From contig NZ_LWAE01000010.1 in NCBI RefSeq assembly GCF_001623875.1, positions 101,149-165,148 of the forward strand: DNA of 64,000 bases, in the 5' to 3' direction. This DNA is from Clostridium magnum DSM 2767. GTDB lineage: Bacteria; Bacillota; Clostridia; Clostridiales; Clostridiaceae. Position numbers and translations under genes: made by a program. This document shows, piece after piece, positions 17,434-26,670 of the stretch. Numbering within the stretch: the first letter of the stretch is position 1; each line of letters opens with the position of its first letter. Under the pieces are notes generated by a model, which saw nothing but the letters and a program-made list of their open reading frames with translations, did no database searches and was not told where the DNA came from.

Positions 17434-18222
17434 TTACCCCCTTATAAGTTCATAATCTACGCATATAGGGTAATTTTTATTTTCACTTAATTGTATTTTC
17501 ACATCAATTCCATAGATTTCTTTTAAGTTTTCTTTTGTTATAGCTTCCTTAGGAGTGCCCTTGCAAATGATTTTACCTTTTTTAAGCCCAATAATATTAC
17601 TTGCAAACCTACAGGCATTATTTAGTTCATGTAGAACCATAACAATAGTAATATTTTTTTCTTTATTTAATTTTTCTAATACTTGTAATATTTCAAGTTG
17701 GTAAGACATATCTAAATAGGTTGTTGGTTCATCTAACATAATTATCTCTGTTTCTTGGGCTAAGGTCATGGAGATCCAAGCTCTTTGTCTTTGTCCTCCA
17801 GATAAATTTTCTATTTCTCTATCTGCAAAATCTTTAAGGCCTGTTTCCTCTATGGCCCAATCTATAATTTCTTTGTCATGAGTATTTAGACCACCTATAG
17901 TTTTTTGGTGTGGAAATCTTCCAAAAGCAACTAATTCTTTAACAGTAATTCCACTTGGGCAGACTGGTCCTTGAGGCAGGAAAGCCACTTGAGTTGCTAT
18001 ATTCTTTTCTTTTTGGTTTTTTATGTTTTTTCCATTTATAAAGATTTCTCCGCTTTTAGGCTTTATTACTCTTGCTATACTTTTTAGCAACGTTGATTTT
18101 CCGCATCCATTTGCCCCTATAATAATACTTATCTCACCCTTTGGAATTGAAAGGCTCATATCATCTATTATAAGGTTATCTTCATAGGCTACTGATAAAT
18201 TTTTTACGCTAATAGCTTCCAT
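17434..18222 (-). CDS. Ferric-siderophore ABC transporter, ATP-binding protein
   Basis: FepC/FhuC-type ATPase of 262 residues that drives siderophore import. Walker A GANGCGKST (about residues 38-46), signature LSGGQRQRAW, Walker B IIMLDEPTT and the switch His in VLHELN are all present. The gene abuts the second permease gene. Confidence 0.95.
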   Translation of the reverse strand: MEAISVKNLSVAYEDNLIIDDMSLSIPKGEISIIIGANGCGKSTLLKSIARVIKPKSGEIFINGKNIKNQKEKNIATQVAFLPQGPVCPSGITVKELVAFGRFPHQKTIGGLNTHDKEIIDWAIEETGLKDFADREIENLSGGQRQRAWISMTLAQETEIIMLDEPTTYLDMSYQLEILQVLEKLNKEKNITIVMVLHELNNACRFASNIIGLKKGKIICKGTPKEAITKENLKEIYGIDVKIQLSENKNYPICVDYELIRG

Positions 18223-19257
18223 CTATTTCTCCTTCATCATTAAATAAATAAAATATGGTACTCCAAATATTGATATTGTAATTCCTACTGGTATTTCAAT
18301 TGGAGAAAATAAATTTCTTGAAACTGCATCTGCAACTAAAATTATAACTACACTTATAATTGCAGATATTACTAGAAAGTTTTTATGATAAGGTCCAACT
18401 AACTTCTTTGCTATGTTAGGACATACTAATCCGATAAACCCCACATTGCCTGCAAAGGCTGTTGCACTACCAGCAAGGATAACTGCATAAGTTAAGAACT
18501 TTCTTCTTTCTCTATTTAAACTTAGTCCAAGAGCAATTGCATGTTCATCAGATAAATTAAGAACGTCTAATTTTTTGTAATTTAGCAATACTAACATAAA
18601 CATTAAAGCAACTAATGGAATTATTATTTTGGCATAGTTCCACCCTGCTCCCCAAAGACTTCCAGAGACCCAAATTAATACTCTGTTGTAATCAAATGCT
18701 CCCCCTCTAAACGTAAAGAAGGTAATAAAAGCATTTAGTCCTGCATTCATTCCAAGGCCAATAAGTAGTAATCTCTTTGGTCTAATTCCTTTTCTACTTG
18801 ATAAGAAATAAATTACAATAGCCGAAATCCCTGCACCTAAAATAGCCATAACTGGTAATACAAAAACAGATAAAGCTCCAAGTGTACTATAATAATTTGC
18901 AGTTTTAAATGAAATAAAAGTAACTGCTGCCACCGCCGCTCCTGCATTTATACCCATTATACTGGAATCTGCTAGTTCATTTTTTGTTATAGTCTGAAGT
19001 AGTCCCCCTGCTGTAGATAAGGCTATACCAACAGAAATTCCAACTAGCAATCTAGGAAGTCTGAGGTCTAAAATTGTTGCCTTTTGAAGTTTAGTTCCCT
19101 GTCCTAGTAAAGTTTTTATAATATCTAAAGGTGTTATTCTATAACTTCCCCAGGATAAAAAGATAATTAAAGACGCTAATAATAAAACTAAAAATATTAT
19201 TGCTGTTATTTTAAATCTTTTTTCCTTCATATTATCCTCTCTCCCTTCTTGCCACAA
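18223..19257 (-). CDS. FecCD-family siderophore permease
   Basis: A membrane permease of 344 residues with about nine to ten TM segments and the FecCD motifs PRLLVGISVGIALSTAGGLLQ and NVGFIGLVCPNIAK, where the coupling helix meets the ATPase. The annotated start overlaps the previous permease gene by 26 bp. An internal ATG (MKEKRFKITA at 19230) gives a start closer to the preceding stop and may be the real one. Confidence 0.93.
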   Translation of the reverse strand: MWQEGREDNMKEKRFKITAIIFLVLLLASLIIFLSWGSYRITPLDIIKTLLGQGTKLQKATILDLRLPRLLVGISVGIALSTAGGLLQTITKNELADSSIMGINAGAAVAAVTFISFKTANYYSTLGALSVFVLPVMAILGAGISAIVIYFLSSRKGIRPKRLLLIGLGMNAGLNAFITFFTFRGGAFDYNRVLIWVSGSLWGAGWNYAKIIIPLVALMFMLVLLNYKKLDVLNLSDEHAIALGLSLNRERRKFLTYAVILAGSATAFAGNVGFIGLVCPNIAKKLVGPYHKNFLVISAIISVVIILVADAVSRNLFSPIEIPVGITISIFGVPYFIYLMMKEK

Positions 19258-20224
19258 CTATGAAAAATGGAACTCCTATTAAGGCTGTAAATATTCCAAT
19301 TGGAGTTTCATATGGATTATAAAACATTCTTGCAGCTATATCGGAATAGATTAAAAGCACTGCTCCTAATAGAAAAGAAGAGGGTATATTTTTTCTATAA
19401 TCTTCTCCTAATATTTTTCTTACTATCTGTGGAACTATGAGCCCAACAAAACCAATATTTTTACCAACAGCTACTGCTGCTGCACACATCGGTATCATAA
19501 CAAGAAAGGTTATTAATCTTATTCTTTCTGGATTTTCTCCAAGGCTGATTGCCACATCATCCCCTAAACTTAGCACATTTATTTTGTTTGATAGTAAAAT
19601 AGCTATTATTAAGCCTATAATTCCAACTACTGCAACTAATTTAAAATCTGACCAAGTTGCATTCCTAAAACCTCCAGAAACCCAAAAAGCAATAAATTGA
19701 GACTTATTTGATAAAAGCCCTATTACTGTTGTTAGGGAGATAAAGAAAGTACTCATGGCAGTACCTGCCAAAAGTATTTTTGTAATTGAACTATTTTGCC
19801 TTTTTCTTAATATAAATCCTATTACTACAGCTCCGCTAAATAATGCTCCCATTAGTGAAGCTATCATAACATTTGTAGTATTTATTGTGATTCCCACAGC
19901 ATAAAATATTGCTATAACTAAAGTAGCTCCCTGGCTTACTCCAAGAAGAGTGGGTTCTGCTATGGGATTTCTTGTGGCTCCTTGAATCATAGCTCCCGTA
20001 ACTCCCAAAATACCACCTGTAAACAATACACAGAGTACTCTTGGAATACGTACATCTCTAATTAGCGTAAGTTCAAGGGTTTCACTATAGTTAAAAATGC
20101 TATTCCATATTTCTGATATTCCAATATGGGTAACTCCTAGACTTACAGCTAGGAATAACCCGATTATTAGAATAAAAATACTACAAACCACAAAAGTTAT
20201 TGTATTTTTATTTTTTTGTTCCAT
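19232..20224 (-). CDS. FecCD-family siderophore permease
   Basis: First permease of the pair, 330 residues, with the motifs RIPRVLCVLFTGGILGVTGAMIQ and KNIGFVGLIVPQIVRK. It overlaps the binding-protein gene by 17 bp. Together with the second permease it forms the heterodimeric channel. Confidence 0.94.
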   Translation of the reverse strand: MEQKNKNTITFVVCSIFILIIGLFLAVSLGVTHIGISEIWNSIFNYSETLELTLIRDVRIPRVLCVLFTGGILGVTGAMIQGATRNPIAEPTLLGVSQGATLVIAIFYAVGITINTTNVMIASLMGALFSGAVVIGFILRKRQNSSITKILLAGTAMSTFFISLTTVIGLLSNKSQFIAFWVSGGFRNATWSDFKLVAVVGIIGLIIAILLSNKINVLSLGDDVAISLGENPERIRLITFLVMIPMCAAAVAVGKNIGFVGLIVPQIVRKILGEDYRKNIPSSFLLGAVLLIYSDIAARMFYNPYETPIGIFTALIGVPFFIVVARRERG

Positions 20225-21161
20225 TCAACATCCCCTCTATTTGACCTAAAAGTGCTTCCCTACCTATTGAGCTATATCCTTGTACGAAATAAGGTGAAGC
20301 GCCTAGTTTAACAACTTTACCTTCTTTTACCGCAGGCAGGCTGTTCCATATTGCATTACCTTCAAGTACCTTAAAATCTTCATCTGTTCCAATAACAAAT
20401 ATATAATCTGATTTTATAGAAGCTAATCCTTCATAAGTTACAACTGGTAAGCTTATATTACTTTGCTCAGGCATACCTACTGGTTTGCTCAATCCCATAT
20501 CTTGATATAAAACACTACCAAAACCAGCTCCATCAAATACATAAAATTGACCACCACTAGCTAAGAAAGATAGGTAAGTTGTGTCTTTACCATAAGCTTC
20601 TTTAATCTTTTCTCCAGCTTCTTTTGATTTTTTATCATAGCTTTCTAACCAAGTTTTTGCAGCTTCTTCTTTATTAAAAACTTTTGCTAAAGCCTTAACA
20701 TCTTCCTTCCAGTTTAAAGCTTCTAATTTAATCATTACTGTTGGAGCAACTTTACTTAACTGATCATACATTTTTTCTTGTACCGTTGATATTACAATCA
20801 AGTCTGGATTCAAACTCATTATTGCTTCAACATCCATAGTATCTTGCATGCTATATCCTAATATTTTAGCGCCTTTTAAGGTGTCCTCTAAATATGTAGG
20901 AAATTTTTTATAATCATAAGCATCACTGTTAGCAGTTCCTATTACCTTATATCCTAAAATTGATAAAATATCGCTATTACCACTTAAATCAACTATTCTT
21001 TCTGGCTTTGCTGGAATTTCAACTTCTCCTCTAACGTCCGTTACTTTAACAGTTTTGCTTTCTTCTTTTACAGTTGAAGTCTTTGTACTTGAACAACCAA
21101 CAAAAACCGTTAAAGTTAAACAAGCAGCTAAAAGTGTTTTTAATACCCCATTCTTTTTCAT
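20208..21161 (-). CDS. Iron-siderophore ABC transporter, substrate-binding lipoprotein
   Basis: A 317-residue lipoprotein: signal peptide with lipobox VFVGC at about residues 19-23, then the helical-backbone binding fold (ERIVDLSGNSDILSILG, VEAIMSLNPDLIVIS, YEGLASIKSDYIFVIG). It captures ferric siderophore outside the membrane. First gene of the five-gene operon, behind a Fur box. Confidence 0.94.
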   Translation of the reverse strand: MKKNGVLKTLLAACLTLTVFVGCSSTKTSTVKEESKTVKVTDVRGEVEIPAKPERIVDLSGNSDILSILGYKVIGTANSDAYDYKKFPTYLEDTLKGAKILGYSMQDTMDVEAIMSLNPDLIVISTVQEKMYDQLSKVAPTVMIKLEALNWKEDVKALAKVFNKEEAAKTWLESYDKKSKEAGEKIKEAYGKDTTYLSFLASGGQFYVFDGAGFGSVLYQDMGLSKPVGMPEQSNISLPVVTYEGLASIKSDYIFVIGTDEDFKVLEGNAIWNSLPAVKEGKVVKLGASPYFVQGYSSIGREALLGQIEGMLNGTKK

Positions 21162-21218
21162 CTTATATCTTCCTTTCGAGATTTGAATCTTTTATATTTC
21201 GACAATGCTAATTGTATA

Positions 21219-21233
21219 TGATAATCATTCTCA
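21219..21233. promoter_or_regulatory. Fur box
   Basis: TGATAATCATTCTCA matches the 7-1-7 Fur consensus TGATAATNATTATCA at 14 of 15 positions. It lies 58 bp upstream of the binding-protein start, in the divergent region shared with the AraC gene. Confidence 0.85.
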
Positions 21234-21287
21234 TTTCAATAGTTGCACCTAAGTTGATTATTTTTACATCTTAATTAATTATTTTTC

Positions 21288-21310
21288 TTGAATAATCATA
21301 GATTATTCAA
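21288..21310. promoter_or_regulatory. Perfect 10-3-10 palindrome in the divergent promoter region
   Basis: TTGAATAATC-ATA-GATTATTCAA is fully symmetrical. It lies between the siderophore operon and the AraC regulator and could be the regulator's operator or a second Fur-type site. Confidence 0.5.
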
Positions 21311-21455
21311 TATAATTTCATTTAATCAAGTTAATTTTCTTAGGTAGCAAGCCCTGGAGATACCTAATAATTGTTAATAGTGCAGAAGATATACCCATAG
21401 TAATACTGATGCTAAGTAAGTTTCAGATTTGTTTATCTATAGGAGGTAGCTTTTT

Positions 21456-22457
21456 ATGATAGTAAAGTCCAGTGAAGAATTTAAATCTGTAGTTTTAAAA
21501 AAATTATCCTTTAGTAAATTTGAAAGTAATAACTATACTTTATATACAAATAAAAATAAACCTCAACTTGGTTACTTAATTAGTTATTCAAGAGATGGTT
21601 ATTATAATTTAGGTATTGCAGATTATACAATACCTGAGGATTTTTCTATTTCTTTTGATAATCCTGAATTTTTAATGCGTTTTGGCCTAGTTTATAAAGG
21701 TGTTACAGAATTTAAAATTGAAAATAGTCCTGTAAATTCTTTTACCCCTTCCTCCTTCTTTGTTATAGAAAAAGATCTAAAGGGCAAGCAAAGGTGGAAA
21801 AAAGGTCAACATTTTCATGGTACAGAAATAACTATATATGAAAGTTATTTTAATGAAATAATAAAACCCAACTTTCCAACTATAATGGATTTTGATTCTC
21901 TAATGAAAAATTATACTTACATTTATCTACCCTTAAAAATTGTAGAAATTATTCATCAGTTACAGAGTTTAAATAATGAAAATTCCTTAAATAGTATTTA
22001 TCTAGAAAGTAAAATTTTAGAGTGTATTGCTATTTTAATAAATGAGGTTACTAAGTCCTCTGATAATGCTTTTAATAATCAAATTAACTATGGAAATATC
22101 AATATTGGCAATAACAGAATAATAAAACTAACCTCTTCTGATATTCATGCTATTCAAAAAGCCCATGATATTTTAGAAAAAAATTATAATAATCCACCAA
22201 ATATTGAAGCCTTAAGTAAAATGATATTTTTAAGTGAACAAAAGTTAAAGGCAGGATTTTCAAAGCATTATCATATGTCCATTGGTGAATATACAAATCA
22301 TATTAGAATGAATGTTGCTGCAAATCTTTTATCTACAACAGATTTAAGTATTGAAGATATATCTCACAAAATTGGCTATAATTATTCGGCAAACTTTTCT
22401 AAAATGTTTAAAAAGACCTTTGGGAAAACTCCATTGAAATTTAGAAAAACAAAATGA
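21456..22457 (+). CDS. AraC-family regulator divergent to siderophore operon
   Basis: A 333-residue protein. The N-terminal two-thirds has no clear family signature, and the C-terminal third has two HTH motifs (NIEALSKMIFLSEQKLKAGFSKHY and SIEDISHKIGYNYSANFSKMF), ending with the family motif KTPLKFRK. An AGGAGG site precedes the ATG. Divergent placement suggests that it activates the siderophore operon when the siderophore is present, as YbtA- or Btr-type proteins do. This role is inferred from context. Confidence 0.9.
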   Translation: MIVKSSEEFKSVVLKKLSFSKFESNNYTLYTNKNKPQLGYLISYSRDGYYNLGIADYTIPEDFSISFDNPEFLMRFGLVYKGVTEFKIENSPVNSFTPSSFFVIEKDLKGKQRWKKGQHFHGTEITIYESYFNEIIKPNFPTIMDFDSLMKNYTYIYLPLKIVEIIHQLQSLNNENSLNSIYLESKILECIAILINEVTKSSDNAFNNQINYGNINIGNNRIIKLTSSDIHAIQKAHDILEKNYNNPPNIEALSKMIFLSEQKLKAGFSKHYHMSIGEYTNHIRMNVAANLLSTTDLSIEDISHKIGYNYSANFSKMFKKTFGKTPLKFRKTK

Positions 22458-22515
22458 AGTGAAAACTTGAATCAGATGGAGTTTCAAACCCCATCTAATT
22501 CAAGTTTTCACTTTA
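22455..22515. repeat. Structured dispersed repeat, copy A (hairpin only)
   Basis: A long hairpin: AGTGAAAACTTGAAT-CAGATGG pairs with CCATCT-ATTCAAGTTTTCACT. It overlaps the stop of the AraC gene and reaches the stop of the convergent permease gene, so it probably ends both transcripts. The first 30 bp equal the start (minus orientation) of the longer repeats at 39752-39890 and 56692-56882. Confidence 0.75.
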
Positions 22516-23804
22516 TTCATATCTCAATGCATCAATAGGGTCAAGTTGTGCTGCCTTATTAGCGGGGTAGTAACCAAAGAAAACTCCAATTGCCATGGAA
22601 AAAGCAACTGTTAGAATTACTACAGGTACAGAGAAGGAAGGCGACGCCCCCATTAGTGTACTACCTAGAATTCCTAACAATATTCCCAAAATCAATCCGA
22701 TTAATCCCCCACAAGAGAAATTATCATAGCTTCGGTTATAAACTGCATACGAATGTGGAAATTCTTTGCTCCCAAGGCTTTTCTTGTACCAATTTCTCGA
22801 GTTCGTTCTGTAACAGATACCAACATAATATTCATTACCCCTATACCACCAACTAAAAGTGATATAGCAGCAATAACTGCAATAGCTATGGACACTGTAG
22901 ACATCATGCTAGAAGCCATTTCAATTTGGCTAGACATACTGAATACAGAGGGTTCCCATTTAGCATTTTTCTCATAATACTTTGAAAAGAAACTTTCTAT
23001 ACTACTTTTAAAATCATCAGCGTTAACATCAGACTTGCTCATAATAGTAACGTTTGAGTAATTTTTTATTGTTTTATCTTGTTTAGCTAGAGTGATAGGT
23101 ACATACATGGATGTTTGAATATCCTTTTCGGAAGAAGTAGATGCTGCAGAAAACATACTTGATTCTTTATACTTATAAGTTCCTACTACTATATATGTTT
23201 TTATACCATCTGCACCGTAAAATTTAACCTCTTTTCCCACTGGATTCACACTGTCACCAAAAATGTTTTTTACAAGTTTATCAGAAACTACAGTTACACT
23301 TTTTCGTCCAGCCATATCACTATCATTTATAAATCTACCGTTAGTCATTTCCACACTATTAACAGTCATATATCCAGGGTTAACTCCAGATACTGAAACA
23401 TTTGCATAAAGTCTACCATCTTTAGCTTGACCAGTACCTACCGATTCACTAAGGCTAATTGCTTCAACCTTGTCTTTGAACCTTTCTTGAAAGGCTTCAA
23501 CCATCTCCTTGGTTATAAGATCTTTATCTTCAGCAGTAGCCCCTCCACTACCACTAGGTCCATCTTTTCCCCGTCCTTTTGGCCCCTGAAACTCACTACC
23601 TTTTTCACGAATATTTAACATAAAATTATTGGTACCCATCCCCTGCAACTGTGATGTAATAGACGAGGATAGGGAATTTCCTACGGATATTATTGCAATT
23701 ACTGATGCTATTCCTATAATTATACCAAGCATGGTTAGAAAGGCACGCATCTTGTTTGCACGCAAGCTTTCTAAAGCCAATAGCATATTTTCCTTTAAGA
23801 ACAT
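22513..23804 (-). pseudogene. MacB-type ABC permease, frameshifted near the C-terminus
   Basis: The frame from 23804 encodes 367 residues of a MacB/YknZ-type permease: a first TM segment (ALESLRANKMRAFLTMLGIIIGIASV), a large extracellular MacB_PCD domain and two TM segments with TRTREIGTRKALGA. It stops at ISLVGD. The last TM segment and the typical end (YYPANKAAQLDPIDALRYE) follow in another frame at 22695-22513. A run of five G on the coding strand (about 22702-22706) would need six G to restore the frame. Either mutation, phase variation or sequencing error is possible. A truncated permease would lack its last helix. Confidence 0.85.
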
Positions 23805-23825
23805 CCTTTTTCACCTCAATTCCCT

Positions 23826-24518
23826 TTAAGCTATAGGAGTATTTGGTACATCGCTTAATATTATTCCATCCCGAATAGTAATAATTCGCTGAGTCATTTG
23901 AGCAACTTCCATACTGTGAGTAATGACTAGTATAGTTTTCTTCTTTTCTTTATGAACTCTTTTAAATATGTCCATAACCATGCTTCCAGTTTTAGAATCA
24001 AGAGCTCCTGTAGGTTCATCAGCAAGTATTATGGATGGATCATTAACAAGGGAACGGGCTATTGCAACTCTCTGTTTTTGACCTCCAGAAAGCTCATTTG
24101 GCAAGTGATTCACCCTATTGCCCATTCCTACCATTTCAAGTAGTTCTTTTGCACGCCTAGTCCTCTCCTTTGCATGTACTCCTGCATACAGCATGGGTAA
24201 TTCTACATTCTTCAAAGCACTTGTACGTCCCATTAGGTTAAAGGTTTGAAAAACGAATCCTATTTTTTTACCCCTAATTTCAGAAAGTTGATTTTGCGTC
24301 ATGCTTTGAACAGGTATACCATCAATAGAGTATTCGCCTGACGTAGGCCGATCAAGAGCACCTATTATATTCATAAAGGTTGACTTACCAGATCCCGATG
24401 CCCCTACAAGTGCAACAAATTCACCATCTTCAATTTTTAAATTAATATTATTCAGCACAAGAAGCTCATTAGGAGTATCAATAAAATATTTTTTTACTAG
24501 GTTCTTTACTTCAATCAT
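23826..24518 (-). CDS. MacB/LolD-type ABC transporter ATP-binding protein
   Basis: A 230-residue ATPase with Walker A GASGSGKST, signature LSGGQKQRVA, Walker B IILADEPTGALD and switch HSMEVA. This type drives tripartite-like exporters of peptides, macrolides or lipids. It is followed by the permease gene and preceded by the adaptor gene, with short gaps. Confidence 0.95.
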   Translation of the reverse strand: MIEVKNLVKKYFIDTPNELLVLNNINLKIEDGEFVALVGASGSGKSTFMNIIGALDRPTSGEYSIDGIPVQSMTQNQLSEIRGKKIGFVFQTFNLMGRTSALKNVELPMLYAGVHAKERTRRAKELLEMVGMGNRVNHLPNELSGGQKQRVAIARSLVNDPSIILADEPTGALDSKTGSMVMDIFKRVHKEKKKTILVITHSMEVAQMTQRIITIRDGIILSDVPNTPIA

Positions 24519-24529
24519 TTTGCTACCTC

Positions 24530-25774
24530 CTATTTTGATTTTTCAGTACTGTTTTTAGGGTTAATTTCCACGTTCATACCATCTTTTAAATCAGGTGAAC
24601 TTACTTCTACATACATATCTGTTTCCATTCCTTTTTGAACCTGTATCTTTTTAGAAGTATTTTCTGAGTTACTATCCTTTTGTGATTTTTCGCTTACATA
24701 TATCCATTGCTTGCCATCTTCTGTAACTATAGCATCATAGGGTACTGAATAAACATTATGCTTTTCATTTAATTTAATAGTTAATCGCACATTCATGCCT
24801 ATTTTTATGTTCGGATCCTTATCCTTTAATGTAATTTCAGTATCAAACTGGACATTTGATGTGGAAGCTACATTTCCATTCTCATCTTTATTTGCAACTG
24901 GTGAAATTTTCGACACAGTGCCTGTAAAATTACTATCTTCTAGGCTGTCAGCTTTTACAACCACCTCTTGTCCAAGTTTTATTTTGTCTATATCATATTC
25001 TCCTATTGCTGTAGATACAATTAAGTTGTCTGTATCCTCTACCACAAACAGTAGACCAGCGGCAGGGCCATTTTCTTTTGCGTTAGCAAGTGTAACTATT
25101 CCGTCTATAGGTGATGTTATTTTACCATCCTTCAGTGTATTCTTTTGCTTTTCAAGAGCTGCTTTTTGTATTTCAATATTGTTACTTGCTGTGGTTGTAT
25201 TTTTGCTTTTTTCATTATTTAAAGAAGCTTGTGCTTTGTCATATGAAAGCTGTGCTTTTTTTAGTGCTGATTCCGCTTTTAAAAATTCATCTTGAGAAAC
25301 TGCACCAGCTTCATAAAGTTTTTTTGTTTTATCATAGGTATCTTGTGCATCTTTTAGCTCCAGTGCAGCTGATTCTGCACTATTAGATGCATTTTGCAAA
25401 TTATATGCGTTAGAGGACTTCTCATTTTTTAGTGCCTGTTCAGCATTTTTAATATTTAACTCAGCTTGTCTTATGTCATGTTCTAAGGAAGTTGTATCAA
25501 GTTCAGCAAGAACATCACCTGCTTTAACCTTATCTCCAACTTTAAAATAAACTTGTTTTACAGGATAATTTGTTAAATTTGAATATACATTTTTAGAATT
25601 ATTACTTATCATTGTACCGGATACCAGCACAGAATCTAATAGGTCAGCCTTTTTTAATGTGAAATTTTGTACAGCTGTTTTAGTTTGTGCCTTAGATGCA
25701 GACACTCTCCATGCTATAACTCCTGCTATTATTACAATTGCAATACCACTAACTATTAATATTTTCTTTTTCAT
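24530..25774 (-). CDS. MacA/HlyD-type efflux adaptor protein
   Basis: A 414-residue membrane-anchored adaptor with an N-terminal TM helix (ILIVSGIAIVIIAGVIAW), a split biotinyl-lipoyl domain (VKAGDVLAELDT ... GKITSPIDGIVTLANAKENG), a coiled-coil hairpin between them (about residues 105-205, rich in A, K, E and Q) and C-terminal beta-barrel domains. It starts the macAB-type operon. The export substrate is unknown. Confidence 0.92.
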   Translation of the reverse strand: MKKKILIVSGIAIVIIAGVIAWRVSASKAQTKTAVQNFTLKKADLLDSVLVSGTMISNNSKNVYSNLTNYPVKQVYFKVGDKVKAGDVLAELDTTSLEHDIRQAELNIKNAEQALKNEKSSNAYNLQNASNSAESAALELKDAQDTYDKTKKLYEAGAVSQDEFLKAESALKKAQLSYDKAQASLNNEKSKNTTTASNNIEIQKAALEKQKNTLKDGKITSPIDGIVTLANAKENGPAAGLLFVVEDTDNLIVSTAIGEYDIDKIKLGQEVVVKADSLEDSNFTGTVSKISPVANKDENGNVASTSNVQFDTEITLKDKDPNIKIGMNVRLTIKLNEKHNVYSVPYDAIVTEDGKQWIYVSEKSQKDSNSENTSKKIQVQKGMETDMYVEVSSPDLKDGMNVEINPKNSTEKSK

Positions 25775-25873
25775 ATTAACCTCTCATTCCTTTCACTGTA
25801 CTCAAGGCAGAAAATTAAGCAGATTAAATTTTTAAACCTGTTCTTTTCAGCTGTATAAATAATATCAAGCAAT

Positions 25874-25913
25874 GTTAAACTGGCAGTCCTAAAAAGTTAA
25901 ACAGAAGTTAAAC
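25874..25913. promoter_or_regulatory. Direct-repeat operator, three GTTAAAC units (efflux operon)
   Basis: GTTAAAC occurs at 25874, 25896 and 25907, so spacings are 22 and 11 bp, which puts all units on one face of the helix. The same layout occurs at 29815-29854, and a two-unit version at 28279-28296. It lies about 100 bp before the adaptor start and probably binds the OmpR-type regulator encoded next door. Confidence 0.7.
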
Positions 25914-25977
25914 TATTTATTAAATAAAAAAACCACTCTTGCAACCTTTGGCAAAAGTGGCTATCATATCATATTTT

Positions 25978-26670
25978 TTAAACTTTAAAACGATACCCAG
26001 CACCCCATACCGTTTCAATATGTATAGGATTTGATGGATCCTTTTCGATTTTTTCTCTTAACCGATTAATATGAACTGCAACAGTCTTGATATCACCGTA
26101 AGCATCTATTCCCCAAATTCGCTCATATAACATTTCTTTACTAAAAACAATATCAGGGTTTGTTACTAAGAATAATAGAAGCTCATACTCTTTATTCTTA
26201 AACTCAATTTCTTTGCCCTCTATATATACACGATGAGTTTTAGGATTAACCTTTATATTACCAACCTGTATTTTCTCATTCTTAGCTGCTTGACCGGATG
26301 TTAGTCTTTCATACTGTGCTAAGTTTGCTTTTACTCTAGCAACAAGCTCTGTAGGCGAAAAAGGTTTTGAAACATAGTCATCAGCACCTAACCCTAGGCC
26401 TCTTATTTTATCCACATCTTCAATCTTTGCAGTTACCATGATTATAGGAACATCAACCACTCCTCTTATTTTCTTGCAAATTTCATATCCATCCATACCA
26501 GGTAACATTAAATCAAGCAGAATCAAATTATATTCACCAGAGGTTGCTTGTTTTAACCCTTCTATACCATCTTCTACAATATAAGCTTCAAATCCATTTA
26601 TCTCTAAAAAGTCTCTCTCAATTTCAGCAATAGCTTTGTCATCTTCAATAATCAAAATTTTCTTCAACAC
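25978..26670 (-). CDS. OmpR-family response regulator
   Basis: A 230-residue protein with a receiver domain (DD pair at residues 9-10, phospho-acceptor Asp in LILLDLMLPGMDG, Lys in VSKPF) and a C-terminal winged helix (HRVYIEGKEIEFKNKEYELL ... VAVHINRLREKIE). Start codon is GTG at 26670, with GGAGG 7 bp upstream. It overlaps the kinase gene by 26 bp and follows it, the reverse of the usual order. Likely controls the efflux operon, its own operon and the ferredoxin gene at 28476 through the GTTAAAC repeats. Confidence 0.93.
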   Translation of the reverse strand: MLKKILIIEDDKAIAEIERDFLEINGFEAYIVEDGIEGLKQATSGEYNLILLDLMLPGMDGYEICKKIRGVVDVPIIMVTAKIEDVDKIRGLGLGADDYVSKPFSPTELVARVKANLAQYERLTSGQAAKNEKIQVGNIKVNPKTHRVYIEGKEIEFKNKEYELLLFLVTNPDIVFSKEMLYERIWGIDAYGDIKTVAVHINRLREKIEKDPSNPIHIETVWGAGYRFKV

